A stretch of DNA of 64,000 nucleotides, taken from the NCBI RefSeq assembly GCF_027912455.1, contig NZ_CP115446.1, positions 2,069,501 through 2,133,500 of the forward strand, written 5' to 3'. Source of the stretch: Aurantiacibacter sp. MUD61 (GTDB lineage Bacteria > Pseudomonadota > Alphaproteobacteria > Sphingomonadales > Sphingomonadaceae). Position numbers and translations under genes: made by a program. Numbering within the stretch: the stretch's first letter is position 1; the number at the start of each line of letters is the position of its first letter. Positions 20,858-32,845 of this stretch are shown here, one piece after another. Under the pieces are notes generated by a model. The model did no database searches, was not told where the DNA came from, and was given only the letters and a program-made list of their open reading frames with translations.

Positions 20858-22558
20858 ATGATTGGTGGTGCGCTGATACCGCAGCTGGGATGGCTCAAGG
20901 AGTATGGCGGCCACAAAGCGGTCAAGGATGTGATCGCCGGTCTGATCCTTGCGATCCTGCTCGTGCCGCAAGCCATGGCTTATGCGCAGCTTGCCGGACT
21001 GCCCCCGCAAACCGGCCTGTTTGCTGCGCTCGTCCCGCCGGTTCTCTACATGCTGTTCGGCACCAGCAACTTCGTGTCCATGGGGCCGGTCGCACTGGTA
21101 TCTTTGATCGTGGCGGAGGCGGCATCGGGCGGCGATCCGGCGCAGGCGGCGATGATTATCGCGGTCGAGGCGGGGATATTACTCGTCCTGCTTGGCGCAT
21201 TGGGGCTTGGGCGCTTGGTGAATTTTGTAAGCGAGCCTGCCTTGCTGGGTTTCACTGCCGCTGCTGCGGTCCTGATTGCTTTCAGCCAATTGCCAACGCT
21301 CTTGGGGCTCGACGTTGCGCGGGCGGGCGATTTGCCGACGGCACTGTCGGCGATCTTGGGCGAGATCGGCAATATCCAGACGCGTACGGCGGTGATCGGC
21401 GGAGTTGCCGTGGTCGTGCTCCTCATCCTAAATCGTTTTGCCGCGCCTGCCTTGTGGAAGCTCGGCCTGCACCCGCCTTACCGTCAGGCGGTCGCCAAAT
21501 CGCTGCCGTTGCTGGTCGTCGTCGCGGCGGCGCTCTTCGCCATGGGCGCGCCCGGGGTCGAGACGGTAGAGCCTGTGGCTGCCGCCCTCCCGCCAATTAC
21601 CGTTCCCACGATAGATATGGCACTCTGGACATCGCTGCTGCCGAGCAGTGCCGCCGTTGCAATCATCGTTTTCGTCACCGCGACCGCTGTCGCGAAATCG
21701 CTCGCCGGGGCGGATCGCAGCCATCTCGACACCAGCCGAGAGGCTGTCGGGCTGGGCATGGGCAATATCGCTGCAGCCTTCACCGGCGGTTATGCGGTGG
21801 GCGCGAGCCTCAGCCGGTCGGCGCTGGTGGAGGAAAGCGGGGCAGCCTCCCGCGTCGCATCGGTCGTCGGTTCGGCCGTGGTGCTGGCCGTGCTGCTGTT
21901 TCTCGCGCCGCTCCTTGCGTATCTTCCCAAGACTGCACTGGCGGCGCTGGTGATCTCGGCAGTCTTCGGCCTGATCAAGCTCGCCGATATCAAGAACGTC
22001 TGGTCGCATGATCGGCTGGAAGGCGCGATTATCGCCATTTGCTTCATCGCCACGCTGATGCTGGGCGTACGGCTGGGCCTCGCGGTCGGCGCGGGCATCA
22101 GCATCGTGCATTTTCTGTGGTTCTCCTCGCTGCCCAGAGTCACCCGCATCGGCACAGATGATGGCGGCAAGTCGTTCCGCTCGGTGGCGCGCGAAGACGT
22201 CAAAATGCTGGATGAGCCGGTGCTCGTCGTGCGTATCGACCGGTCGCTCTATTTCGCCAATGCTGCCTTCGCCGAAGAGCAGATCATGGAGCGGGTAAGC
22301 AGGCATAACAATGTGCATTGCCTTGTGCTCGACATGCGATCGGTAAACGCCGTCGATGCGAGCGGAGCCGCCATGCTGCGCCGCCTGTGCACCCGCCTCA
22401 ACCTGCAAGGCATCAGGCTGCACTTCGCTGCTTTGCATGAGCCGGTTGCCGAAAGCCTGCAATCCATCGACACCAGCGAGATTGCCTTCCATCGCACTGT
22501 GGGGCAGGCGATGGAGTATTGCTCTGCCGATCGGGAGGATGAAAATGACCGCGACTGA
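20858..22558 (+). CDS. SulP family inorganic anion transporter with STAS domain
   Basis: A 566-residue protein with a hydrophobic region of about 12 helices (GLILAILLVPQAMAYAQLAG is the sulfate-transporter signature near residues 27-46) and a C-terminal STAS domain (about 440-550, with LDMRSVNAVDASGAAML). SulP proteins take up sulfate, bicarbonate or dicarboxylates in the inner membrane. Sulfate would suit the PAPS-dependent sulfotransferase elsewhere in the window, but bicarbonate is equally possible. The start at MIGGALIPQ follows a GGAAGAAGGGA site. The last 14 bases overlap the CPBP gene. Confidence 0.88.
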   Translation: MIGGALIPQLGWLKEYGGHKAVKDVIAGLILAILLVPQAMAYAQLAGLPPQTGLFAALVPPVLYMLFGTSNFVSMGPVALVSLIVAEAASGGDPAQAAMIIAVEAGILLVLLGALGLGRLVNFVSEPALLGFTAAAAVLIAFSQLPTLLGLDVARAGDLPTALSAILGEIGNIQTRTAVIGGVAVVVLLILNRFAAPALWKLGLHPPYRQAVAKSLPLLVVVAAALFAMGAPGVETVEPVAAALPPITVPTIDMALWTSLLPSSAAVAIIVFVTATAVAKSLAGADRSHLDTSREAVGLGMGNIAAAFTGGYAVGASLSRSALVEESGAASRVASVVGSAVVLAVLLFLAPLLAYLPKTALAALVISAVFGLIKLADIKNVWSHDRLEGAIIAICFIATLMLGVRLGLAVGAGISIVHFLWFSSLPRVTRIGTDDGGKSFRSVAREDVKMLDEPVLVVRIDRSLYFANAAFAEEQIMERVSRHNNVHCLVLDMRSVNAVDASGAAMLRRLCTRLNLQGIRLHFAALHEPVAESLQSIDTSEIAFHRTVGQAMEYCSADREDENDRD

Positions 22559-23450
22559 GCCCACGACGAGTGATCGCTCACTTTTGGTAAAAATCTGGCA
22601 GTTCCCGCTTGTCGCGATGGTGGTGGGCGTGGTGCTTATTGTCGCAGCGGTGGCGCTGGTTTCGGTGTTCATGCGCTTCGTCGTGGTTCCCAATCTGGCA
22701 GAGGCATGGGTGGACATTATCGGCGCTGTGCTGATCGTTGTTGTTACCGGCCTGGTCTACAAACTGCTGGTACGCAGGCTCGGCCGCAAGAAGCATGACG
22801 ATCTGCCGTTCGATGCGCGCGCTTTCACCGATACGGCGAAGGGCTTCGGGATCGGCGCTCTGCTGATTTCGATCTGCGTTGCACTGGCCGCCGTGTTCGG
22901 TGCCTATCGCATTACGGGCACAGATGGCTTTGGCGACTGGGCGATGATCATCTTCGTGTTTGGGTTATATGCAGGTTTTTTCGAGGAATTGCTGATCCGC
23001 GGCATCGTCCTGCGCTGGCTGGAGGAATTCACCGGCACATGGATCGCGCTGGCGATCAGTGCGCTGGTTTTCGGTTTCCTTCATGCGGGCAATGACAATG
23101 CCACTTTCTTTAGCTCGCTCGCGATTTCGATCGAGGCCGGGATTTTGCTTGGCGCCGCCTATATTCTCACCCGCTCGCTCTGGCTGGCAATCGGGATCCA
23201 TGCAGGCTGGAATGTCGTGCAGGCGCTGTGGGATGTACCGGTGTCTGGCAATCCGACCGAGGGCCCGATTGCCGCGACGCTGGAGGGGCACTGGCTGCTC
23301 GCTGGCGGAGGTTTCGGGCTGGAAGCGACAATATTCGCGCTGATCGTGGCGACCAGTGCAGGGATATGGATGCTTTACAAGGCGCAGGCCGTGGGCCGCA
23401 TCGTGAAGCCGATGTGGAGCCGCAAGGGAACCGAAACCACCGCCTACTGA
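22545..23450 (+). CDS. CPBP family intramembrane glutamic endopeptidase-like protein
   Basis: A 301-residue protein with about eight membrane helices. It has EELLIRG (Glu147, Glu148, Arg152), FGFLHAGN and IHAGWN, the three conserved CPBP/Abi motifs, so the putative active site is intact. Related proteins process prenylated or other membrane substrates. GGGAGG six bases upstream of the ATG fixes the start, inside the end of the SulP gene, so the two are coupled. The stop overlaps the convergent small gene by seven bases. Confidence 0.85.
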   Translation: MTATEPTTSDRSLLVKIWQFPLVAMVVGVVLIVAAVALVSVFMRFVVVPNLAEAWVDIIGAVLIVVVTGLVYKLLVRRLGRKKHDDLPFDARAFTDTAKGFGIGALLISICVALAAVFGAYRITGTDGFGDWAMIIFVFGLYAGFFEELLIRGIVLRWLEEFTGTWIALAISALVFGFLHAGNDNATFFSSLAISIEAGILLGAAYILTRSLWLAIGIHAGWNVVQALWDVPVSGNPTEGPIAATLEGHWLLAGGGFGLEATIFALIVATSAGIWMLYKAQAVGRIVKPMWSRKGTETTAY

Positions 23451-23689
23451 CAGCGCTCCAGATAGGTGTACATCTGATCGTACATTTCATCTGCCGCATC
23501 CATTTTCGCACGTATTTCGGCGATGACTTTCGTCGCGCGGAGCTTTTCTTCGGCTGAATAGGTAGACGCCTGCGCTTCGATCAGAGCGATGGAATCGCGC
23601 AAATCCTCGCGAAAGCGAGCGCGTTCCTTGGCGACCAGGTTGCGCAATTCGCCGCAAATCTGCGCATCGTTCATCTGTAAGGTGGTCAT
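23444..23689 (-). CDS. Small helical hypothetical protein
   Basis: An 81-residue, charged, helix-rich protein starting MTTLQMNDAQICGELRNLVA and containing two Cys. It has no membrane segment or signal peptide. The composition suggests a two-helix coiled coil. It lies after the photolyase on the other side of a 96-base gap and converges with the CPBP gene. No family is recognised. Confidence 0.55.
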   Translation of the reverse strand: MTTLQMNDAQICGELRNLVAKERARFREDLRDSIALIEAQASTYSAEEKLRATKVIAEIRAKMDAADEMYDQMYTYLERCQ

Positions 23690-23785
23690 TGTGGCGGGCT
23701 CCTGGATCGCAGGATCGGCTAGGCGCCTATTGCCCCCACCGCACAATGATTGGTCGACGAGCGTCAGCCGCTGCTCTGCCAAATG

Positions 23786-25360
23786 CTACTCCGCACGCGC
23801 CCAGCTGCTGTCTGCAGGCGTCAGCGTGCCGAGAAAGCTTTCGGCCCGGTCGAGATAGGCTTGCTTCTTCTCGTCATCCATCCGGTCCCAATTGGCATAG
23901 ACCCGGCCGATGCGCGGATTGCTGCCGAAGCGGTCGCGGTGACGGTCCATGAAATACCAGTAGAGCGAATTGAACGGGCACGCGTCCTCCTCGGTCTTCT
24001 TGCTGACCGAGTATTTGCAGTCCTTGCAGTAATTGCTCATCTTGTTGATGTAATTGCCGGAGGCCGAATAGGGCTTCGAGGCGAGCTTGCCGCCATCGGC
24101 GTAGAGGATCATTGCCGCGACATTGGGCAGTTCGACCCATTGATAGGCATCGGCGTAGACGACCAGATACCAGTCCTGCACTTCGCGCGGATTGATCCCG
24201 GCGAGCAGGCAGAAATTGCCCAGCACCATCAGCCGCTGGATGTGGTGCGCGTGGGCATTCTCTTTCGTCGAGCGGATGCTGTCCGAAAGGCAGCGCATAT
24301 CCGTATCGCCAGTCCAGAAGAATTCGGCAAGCCCGCGCTGCGCGTTCAGCTTATTGTCGCTTTCCAGCCCCGGCATGAAGCGCCAGTAAAAGCCGCGGAC
24401 ATATTCACGCCAGCCGATCAACTGCCGTATGAAACCTTCGACCGAATTGATCGGCGCGGTGCCATCTTCGTAGCATTTCTCCGCCCGCTTGCAGAGTTCG
24501 AGCGGATCGAGCAGGCCGAGGTTGATGCTCGTCGAAAGCATCGAATGGTAGAGGTCATCCTGACCATAGACCATCGCGTCCTGATACTTGCCGAACTTCT
24601 CGATCCGCTCCTTGAAAAAGGCATCGGCGGCTTTCTCTGCCTCGTCGCGCGTGACTGGCCAGCCGAAATTGTCGAGATCACCGAAGTGGTCGCCAAACTT
24701 CTCTTCGACCAAAGCAATGCATTCCTGCGTGATGTCGTCAGGCTCGAACAACGGACGATCGGGAGGGCTCATTTCCTCCTTGGGGGAAGCGCGATTGTCT
24801 TCGTCGTAATTCCAGTCGCCGCCCTTGGGCTTGCCGTCCTCGGTCATCAGGATGCCGGTGCGCTTGCGCATTTCGCGGTAGAAATTTTCCATCCGCAGCG
24901 TGTCGCGATCCTCCGCCCATTCGTTGAAGTCGGAGAGCGGGCAGATGAAGCGATCATCGGGCAGGATTTCTACCTCGCAATCGAATTTGTCGGGCCATTC
25001 CTCGATCGCCTGCTGTACGCGCCATTCGCCTGCTTCGACCACGTGAATGGCGCGGGGCGAGTGCCGCTCCACCGCGCGCGCAATCTCGCCGGTGAAGCTG
25101 CCTGCGTTGTCGTTATCCGTCAGCTTGACGTAATCGACCTGCCAGCCGGCATTATCCAGCTCGGCGGCGAAATGACGCATGGCGGAGAAGATCAGCGCGA
25201 TCTTTTGCTTGTGGTGTTTGACGTAAGTCGCCTCGTCCCAGACTTCCATCATCAGGATGACGGTATCATCTTTGGTGCGCCCCCGGATCGATGCCAGATT
25301 GCGGGTCAGCTGGTCCCCGAGGATAGGGACGAGCACCGGGCCGGAATTGTCATTTGCCAT
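23786..25360 (-). CDS. Fe-S cluster photolyase, (6-4) / FeS-BCP (PhrB-like) type
   Basis: A 524-residue protein of the deoxyribodipyrimidine photolyase-related family, starting MANDNSGPVLVPILGDQL. Four cysteines at 357 (DMRCLSD), 445 and 448 (NYCKDCKY) and 461 (DACPFN) match the number and spacing of the [4Fe-4S] ligands of Agrobacterium PhrB (offset seven throughout). The family binds FAD and a lumazine and repairs (6-4) photoproducts with light. The C-terminal catalytic half, including the INKMSNYC region, is complete. The in-frame extension to 25420 is rejected because it runs through an intergenic hairpin. Confidence 0.92.
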   Translation of the reverse strand: MANDNSGPVLVPILGDQLTRNLASIRGRTKDDTVILMMEVWDEATYVKHHKQKIALIFSAMRHFAAELDNAGWQVDYVKLTDNDNAGSFTGEIARAVERHSPRAIHVVEAGEWRVQQAIEEWPDKFDCEVEILPDDRFICPLSDFNEWAEDRDTLRMENFYREMRKRTGILMTEDGKPKGGDWNYDEDNRASPKEEMSPPDRPLFEPDDITQECIALVEEKFGDHFGDLDNFGWPVTRDEAEKAADAFFKERIEKFGKYQDAMVYGQDDLYHSMLSTSINLGLLDPLELCKRAEKCYEDGTAPINSVEGFIRQLIGWREYVRGFYWRFMPGLESDNKLNAQRGLAEFFWTGDTDMRCLSDSIRSTKENAHAHHIQRLMVLGNFCLLAGINPREVQDWYLVVYADAYQWVELPNVAAMILYADGGKLASKPYSASGNYINKMSNYCKDCKYSVSKKTEEDACPFNSLYWYFMDRHRDRFGSNPRIGRVYANWDRMDDEKKQAYLDRAESFLGTLTPADSSWARAE

Positions 25361-25375
25361 AGGCCCCAAATGGCT

Positions 25376-25415
25376 GCGGGCGGCCTGCGGTTCCTGAGAA
25401 CCACGGGCCGCCCGC
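25376..25415 (-). terminator. Strong GC hairpin between the metalloprotease-like gene and the photolyase gene
   Basis: GCGGGCGGCC (25376-25385) and GGCCGCCCGC (25406-25415) pair perfectly, and an inner GGTTC/GAACC extends the stem across a small internal loop. No T run follows on the minus strand, so it may be a weak terminator or an mRNA-stabilising hairpin between the two genes. Confidence 0.45.
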
Positions 25416-25448
25416 ATCATCCGATAGGCTTGAGGTTAGGTCGGTCGC

Positions 25449-27083
25449 TTAGTCGACTTCGCAACCCAGCGCTTCGGCTTCCTCGCGGAACTCGTCACGC
25501 AGCGCCTCGCGGGCGTCTTCGTCGAGATACTCACCCGGGTGATCCGGACGAATTTCTTCCATCAGTTTTTCGCGATTGCCGTTCCGATATTCTTCGAAAT
25601 AGTGGCGGTAGACGCATGGGCCGATGCCGTTGCCGGTGATGTACTCAGCACCCACGACGCGGGCCGCATCATCGCGCTCTTCGGTCAGCAGCATGTGGAC
25701 CAGCGCGCGGCGCACGCCGGTGTCGAATGCGGCATAGGCGAAGGACGTTTCCAGCGCAGCCTTTGCACCTTCAGGCACCTCATCCACGCTCGGATCGAGC
25801 AAATAGCTGAGGTAATAGCCGTACAGCGGATAGGGGTGGTCGTTTTCCATCAAATTGGCATCGATGAAACGATCACGCGCTACTGCATATTGCGACGGAT
25901 CTTCGAAAGACCGGCGCAGGGCCACGTCGGCATAATAATAGGCCGCAGTGGTGTTCTCCGCATCGATTTCGAGCACGCGCTGGGCAAGGCTTTCAGCCTC
26001 GTCATAATTGCGGGCATCGAATTCGGCTTCGAGCGCGGCGAGCAATACCGCTGTGCTGTTGGGATATTCCGCAACGAGGCTGCGTGCCTCGCGAACCAGT
26101 CGCTGCGCTTCGTCTTCATCGACACCGCGCTTCGACCGGATCATCAGGCTCATGCGAGCTTCTTCAGCTTCGTCGAGCTGGCGGATTTCGACCTCGGGTT
26201 CGGCCTGTACGGCATAGGGAACGCGCAGGGTTCGCGCACGACCGGTGCGGAATTCCTCTAGTTCGTCATACAGGACGTCAAGATCGCCGAATGCCCGCTC
26301 AGCCGCTTCCATGACCGGCGCACCTTCTGCGATCGCCTGCATGTAGGTGGTCATCTGGCCACGACGATCAGCGTTCAGGTTGAGGTGGCTCGCGATCAGC
26401 CAGCCGTGCGCATAGGTGCGACCGACGGTGTAACGATCGCCGCGTGCCGGCGGATCGAACGTTGCTTCGAGATCGAGAGGAATCGATGTGAGCGATGCGC
26501 TACGCCAGGTCGGCACATCGCCAATGATGAAGTAGTCTTCTTCGAACTGCAGATTGGAAAACAGCTCTGCAAAGCCTTCACTGTACCACAGTGGGTACGG
26601 CGCATCGGCATGCTGGAACATGAAATAGTGCACATATTCATGAAAGAGCACGGCCTTTGGCTCGAGCTGCATTGCACTATCAATGTCCTGCGCGCGGCTG
26701 CGACCACTGCGCGAATTGCGCTGGCGCGGCACGAACGCCACGGCGCCGGTGGCGCGTGGAATGAAGAATCCGCCGATGCCGGCATTGCGATTGCCCACGG
26801 CGAGCGATGCCATGTCACGCGTCTGGCCGTAACGGAACACCGTCACCTTCGTTGAAGGCGGCAGGCTGCCGTCATCGGCGCCGACACCGGTCATCAGGCG
26901 CAGCACTTCATCGAGGCGCTCCAGATCCTGCACGTAGTCGATCGTCGCTTCTTCGGAATCTTCCGAATAAAGAATGAAGTGCGCGCTTTCGGCGCGATAC
27001 CAATCGCGTGCAGCGGCTGTCTGAGCCGTCAGGCCCAGCGCAAGTAAAACGGCGGTAAATCCGCCAAGAATTCGTTTGAACAT
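25449..27083 (-). CDS. Exported gluzincin-type protein (DUF1570-like) with a repeat-rich C-terminal half
   Basis: A 544-residue protein with a signal peptide ending TAAARD. The zinc motif HEYVHYF gives His148, Glu149 and His152, and WYSEGFAE (166-173) supplies the third ligand, typical of gluzincin metallopeptidases. The C-terminal half (about 290-480) is helical with TPR-like spacing. It is likely a periplasmic peptidase of unknown substrate. It lies 85 bases downstream of the methionine-synthase gene on the same strand, but its function does not suggest a shared pathway. Confidence 0.75.
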   Translation of the reverse strand: MFKRILGGFTAVLLALGLTAQTAAARDWYRAESAHFILYSEDSEEATIDYVQDLERLDEVLRLMTGVGADDGSLPPSTKVTVFRYGQTRDMASLAVGNRNAGIGGFFIPRATGAVAFVPRQRNSRSGRSRAQDIDSAMQLEPKAVLFHEYVHYFMFQHADAPYPLWYSEGFAELFSNLQFEEDYFIIGDVPTWRSASLTSIPLDLEATFDPPARGDRYTVGRTYAHGWLIASHLNLNADRRGQMTTYMQAIAEGAPVMEAAERAFGDLDVLYDELEEFRTGRARTLRVPYAVQAEPEVEIRQLDEAEEARMSLMIRSKRGVDEDEAQRLVREARSLVAEYPNSTAVLLAALEAEFDARNYDEAESLAQRVLEIDAENTTAAYYYADVALRRSFEDPSQYAVARDRFIDANLMENDHPYPLYGYYLSYLLDPSVDEVPEGAKAALETSFAYAAFDTGVRRALVHMLLTEERDDAARVVGAEYITGNGIGPCVYRHYFEEYRNGNREKLMEEIRPDHPGEYLDEDAREALRDEFREEAEALGCEVD

Positions 27084-27167
27084 TCCAGTGCCCGTCCCGT
27101 TAGCTATCTGGTGGTGAGATTCGCCACACTATTGATGGGTTTAACAGGACGCAAGTGGCCCTTGGCA

Positions 27168-29783
<2,616 letters not shown>

Positions 29784-29797
29784 TGTGTGTCCGTAAA

Positions 29798-30844
29798 TCA
29801 GGCGGCGACGACGAAGGGCTCGAGCCCTGCGAGCCGCATCTTGGTGTCGCGTTCGGGCACTTTGCGCGGGGCAACGCCCTCGACGCGCTTGGCCATCGCG
29901 GCGATGTGATCGGGAGTGGAGCCGCAGCAGCCGCCGAGGATATTCACGCGGCCATTGTCGGCCCAGATGCCGGTGAGTTTCGCGGTGGTCTCCGGCAGCT
30001 CATCATATTCGCCCAGCTCGTTCGGCAGGCCTGCATTCGGATAGGCGAGCAACAGCGTATCGGCGATGTCGGAGAGGACCTGCACATGCGGGCGCAGCTG
30101 GTCGGCGCCGAAGCTGCAATTCAGGCCGATCGTGACGGGGTTGGCGTGACGCACGGCGTTCCAGAATGCCTCGACCGTGTGGCCTGACAAATTGCGGCCC
30201 GACAGGTCGGTGAGCGTCATTGAGAGCATGATCGGCACATCACGACCCAGCTTTTCGGACAATTGCTTCACCGCCATGATCCCGGCCTTGGCGTTGAGCG
30301 TGTCGAAAATCGTTTCGATCAGGATGAAATCGACCCCGCCTTCGACTAGCGCCTCTGCCTGGTCGAGATAGACCGAGGTCAGGTAATCGAAGTCGATCTC
30401 GCGGTAGCCCGGATCCTCGACATCGGGGCTAAGCGACAGGGTCTTGTTGGTCGGTCCGATAGCTCCTGCAACAAAGCGCGGGCGGCCATCTTTGGCGGCA
30501 TATTCGTCCGCACATTTGCGCGCGATCCGGGCGGAGGCGATATTGATATCGCGCACCAGCGCCTCTGCCGCGTAATCGGCCTGGCTGATCGTGTTGGCGG
30601 AGAAGGTGTTGGTCGAAACCACATCCGATCCGGCTTCCAGATAGGCGCGGGTGATGTCGGCAATCACATCCGGGCGGGTGAGGGCGAGGATGTCGTTATT
30701 GCCCTTCTGGTCGGCTTTCAGGCCAAGGTCGCCCGCGTAATCCTCTTCGGACAGCTTGCGCTCCTGTATCTGCGTGCCGAACGCCCCGTCGAAAATCAGG
30801 ATGCGCTTGGCGGCTTCCGCATCGAGTTGTTCGCGGGCGTTCAT
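29798..30844 (-). CDS. Homocysteine S-methyltransferase subunit of split methionine synthase
   Basis: A 348-residue protein equivalent to the first module of MetH. It starts [20 protein letters not shown] and contains DGAFGTQIQ. The zinc-binding cysteines are present in GLNCSFGAD and [10 protein letters not shown]. It binds homocysteine and accepts the methyl group carried by cobalamin on the partner protein. The start overlaps the metF stop (ATGA), so translation is coupled. The in-frame extension to 30961 is rejected because it overlaps metF. Confidence 0.92.
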   Translation of the reverse strand: MNAREQLDAEAAKRILIFDGAFGTQIQERKLSEEDYAGDLGLKADQKGNNDILALTRPDVIADITRAYLEAGSDVVSTNTFSANTISQADYAAEALVRDINIASARIARKCADEYAAKDGRPRFVAGAIGPTNKTLSLSPDVEDPGYREIDFDYLTSVYLDQAEALVEGGVDFILIETIFDTLNAKAGIMAVKQLSEKLGRDVPIMLSMTLTDLSGRNLSGHTVEAFWNAVRHANPVTIGLNCSFGADQLRPHVQVLSDIADTLLLAYPNAGLPNELGEYDELPETTAKLTGIWADNGRVNILGGCCGSTPDHIAAMAKRVEGVAPRKVPERDTKMRLAGLEPFVVAA

Positions 30845-31803
30845 GATGAGGTCCCCACAGGTCGGCGACCGAGCATATGACAAATCGCATAGGCAAGGTC
30901 GGCACGGTTCAAAGTGTAGAAATGGAACTGGCGCACACCGCCAGCATAGAGGCGGCGGCAAAGCTCCGCAGCGACGGTTGCCGCGACCAGCTGGCGCGAG
31001 GCGGGGCGTTCATCGAGCCCTTCGAACAGTCCGTCCATCCAGTCGGGGATCACTGCGCCGCATTGTCCGGCAAATTTGCGCGCCTGCGCGACATTCGTCA
31101 CCGGAAGGATACCCGGCACCATCGGCGCGTCGATCCCATTGGCTTTGCAATTGTCTGAAAAGTCGAAGAATTTCTCTGCCGAGAAGAAGAACTGGGTGAT
31201 CCCGCGCGATGCGCCTGCATCGATCTTGCGCTTGAGATTGTCGAGATCGGCCTGCGGGCAATCGGCATCGGGATGGGTTTCCGGATAAGCGGCGACCGAA
31301 ATCTCGAAATCGGCCACTTCCTTCAGACCGCTGACCAGTTCCGCTGCATTGGTGTAGCCATCGGGATGCGGGACGAAAGGCGCGCCCGGCTCGCCCGCAT
31401 CCCCGCGCAAGGCGACGATATGGCGCACGCCAGCTTCCCAATATGCTTCTGCGATTTTCTGCGTTTCCGCCTTGCTGGCATCGACACAGGTCAGGTGCGC
31501 GGCAGCGGGAATGCCGGTTTCCCGGATGATGCGCGCCACGGTGTTATGCGTACGTTCCCGCGTGGAGCCGCCTGCGCCATAGGTGACCGAAACGAATTCC
31601 GGGGCGAGCGGGGCGAGTTCCTGCACCGCGTCCCACAATTTCTCTTCCATCTTCTCCGTCTTGGGCGGGAAGAATTCGAAACTTACGTCGATGTCGCCGG
31701 GCAGTCCGGAGAACAGCGGCGTCTCGCGCGAGCGGCGCTTTTCATGCGCTTCATCCAGCGTAACGGCACCGGGGAAAGGTGTGATGGGAGGGGCGGCGCT
31801 CAT
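30841..31803 (-). CDS. metF: 5,10-methylenetetrahydrofolate reductase
   Basis: A 320-residue TIM-barrel flavoprotein with VSFEFFPPKTEKMEE (substrate and catalytic Glu region), FVSVTYGAGGSTRERT and ALRGDAGEPG, all typical of MetF. It makes the methyl-THF used by the methionine synthase encoded just downstream. The ATG overlaps the last base of the ArsR-methyltransferase stop (TGATG), and its own stop overlaps the next start, so regulator, metF and the first metH part are tightly coupled. Confidence 0.95.
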   Translation of the reverse strand: MSAAPPITPFPGAVTLDEAHEKRRSRETPLFSGLPGDIDVSFEFFPPKTEKMEEKLWDAVQELAPLAPEFVSVTYGAGGSTRERTHNTVARIIRETGIPAAAHLTCVDASKAETQKIAEAYWEAGVRHIVALRGDAGEPGAPFVPHPDGYTNAAELVSGLKEVADFEISVAAYPETHPDADCPQADLDNLKRKIDAGASRGITQFFFSAEKFFDFSDNCKANGIDAPMVPGILPVTNVAQARKFAGQCGAVIPDWMDGLFEGLDERPASRQLVAATVAAELCRRLYAGGVRQFHFYTLNRADLAYAICHMLGRRPVGTSS

Positions 31804-32771
31804 CAGGCGATCTCTCTTTCTTGAGGGGCTGGGTGCGCGATACGCGTCGCGGACCAGATTTTGACTGTCAATTCTCGGCCCGGCACTTCTACCGGGTCGG
31901 CCGGATCGAAGCCGGCTTCGGCCAGCAATTTGGCCATGGTGGCATCGGCAAAGCCAAGGCGGGCATGGGCGTGGCGGGTGCGCAGTTCGTCAAGCTCGTG
32001 CCGCGCAAGATCGACGACGGCGATACGACCCCCGGATCGCGTGACGCGCGCAGCCTCTTTGAGCGCCAGTGCGGGGTCGTGCGCGAAATGCAACACCTGG
32101 TGCAGCAGCACCGTATCGAAGCTGGCTGCGGGGAAAGGCAGGTTCGTAAAATCGCCCTGCGCCAGCTCGACCTTGTCCGGCGCAATCGCCTGCAGGCGGG
32201 CGCGGGCGACACGTAACATGTCGAGGCTTTTGTCGAGCGCAACGATATGGCTCGCATGGGGTGCCAGCAATTCGGTTATGCGCCCGGTGCCGGTGCCGAT
32301 GTCGAGCAAATGCCCGATCGGAGCATCGGCGAGGGCGGCAATCAGGGCCTCTTCGCTAGCCTTCTCCGGCCCATGGATTTCGCGCAAAGTGTCCCACTCG
32401 TCCGCATGGCGAGCGAAATAGCGGTCTGCCTCTTTCTCCCGCGCATCGCGAATGGTGGCGAGGCGATTGCGATCGGCTTCGGATTGCTCGGAGAAATCTG
32501 CATCTTCGCGCTCGGCAGTGGCGAACAGTCGGTTCAGCGCATCGCCGATGGGGCAGGGTGAGGCCTCGCGCAGGAAGACCGAATTGCCTTCCTTGCGCCG
32601 CTCCACCAGCCCGGCATCGACAAGCCGCGCCACATGTTGGGAAACGCGCGGCTGGCTCTGCCCAAGCACCTGCGCGATCTCGCCGACCGACAATTCCATC
32701 TGCGCAACCAGCCGCATCACGCGCAGGCGCGAGCTGTCCGAGAGGGCACGAAGGGCAGGTTCGATCTGCAT
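31803..32771 (-). CDS. ArsR-family regulator fused to a class I methyltransferase domain
   Basis: A 322-residue protein. The N-terminal winged helix-turn-helix (about 1-80; LSVGEIAQVLGQSQPRVSQH) is ArsR-like. The C-terminal domain (about 130-310) is a class I SAM methyltransferase fold with LLDIGTGTGRITE and VELAQGDFTNLPFP. As leader of a metF-metH operon it resembles SahR-type regulators, which sense S-adenosylhomocysteine and repress methionine-cycle genes; that identification is inferred from domain make-up and context. The start at 32771 is preferred because the ATG at 32783 lies inside a perfect palindrome, which then falls just upstream as an operator. Confidence 0.85.
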   Translation of the reverse strand: MQIEPALRALSDSSRLRVMRLVAQMELSVGEIAQVLGQSQPRVSQHVARLVDAGLVERRKEGNSVFLREASPCPIGDALNRLFATAEREDADFSEQSEADRNRLATIRDAREKEADRYFARHADEWDTLREIHGPEKASEEALIAALADAPIGHLLDIGTGTGRITELLAPHASHIVALDKSLDMLRVARARLQAIAPDKVELAQGDFTNLPFPAASFDTVLLHQVLHFAHDPALALKEAARVTRSGGRIAVVDLARHELDELRTRHAHARLGFADATMAKLLAEAGFDPADPVEVPGRELTVKIWSATRIAHPAPQEREIA

Positions 32772-32778
32772 TGATATA

Positions 32779-32804
32779 AGCATATAACGAAATTGTTATA
32801 TGCT
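32779..32804 (-). promoter_or_regulatory. Candidate operator of the methionine-cycle operon
   Basis: AGCATATAAC and GTTATATGCT form a perfect 10-base inverted repeat around a 6-base centre, eight bases upstream of the chosen start of the ArsR-methyltransferase. An extra TTATAT half-site follows. The size and place fit an autoregulatory ArsR-family site. Transcription would have to start within or very close to it, giving a very short leader. Confidence 0.65.
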
Positions 32805-32845
32805 GAAAGAGGGCAATGCGGTTTCTTTGGAAACCTTCTTTCTTT

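Noticed and set aside
23750..25639. 629-codon open frame on the plus strand opposite the photolyase gene
   Set aside because: Antisense shadow; the photolyase on the other strand has all expected residues.
32772..32845. A SAM or SAH riboswitch upstream of the methionine operon
   Set aside because: Only about 75 bases separate the regulator from the next gene, most of it a DNA palindrome; no riboswitch-like pairing pattern is visible.
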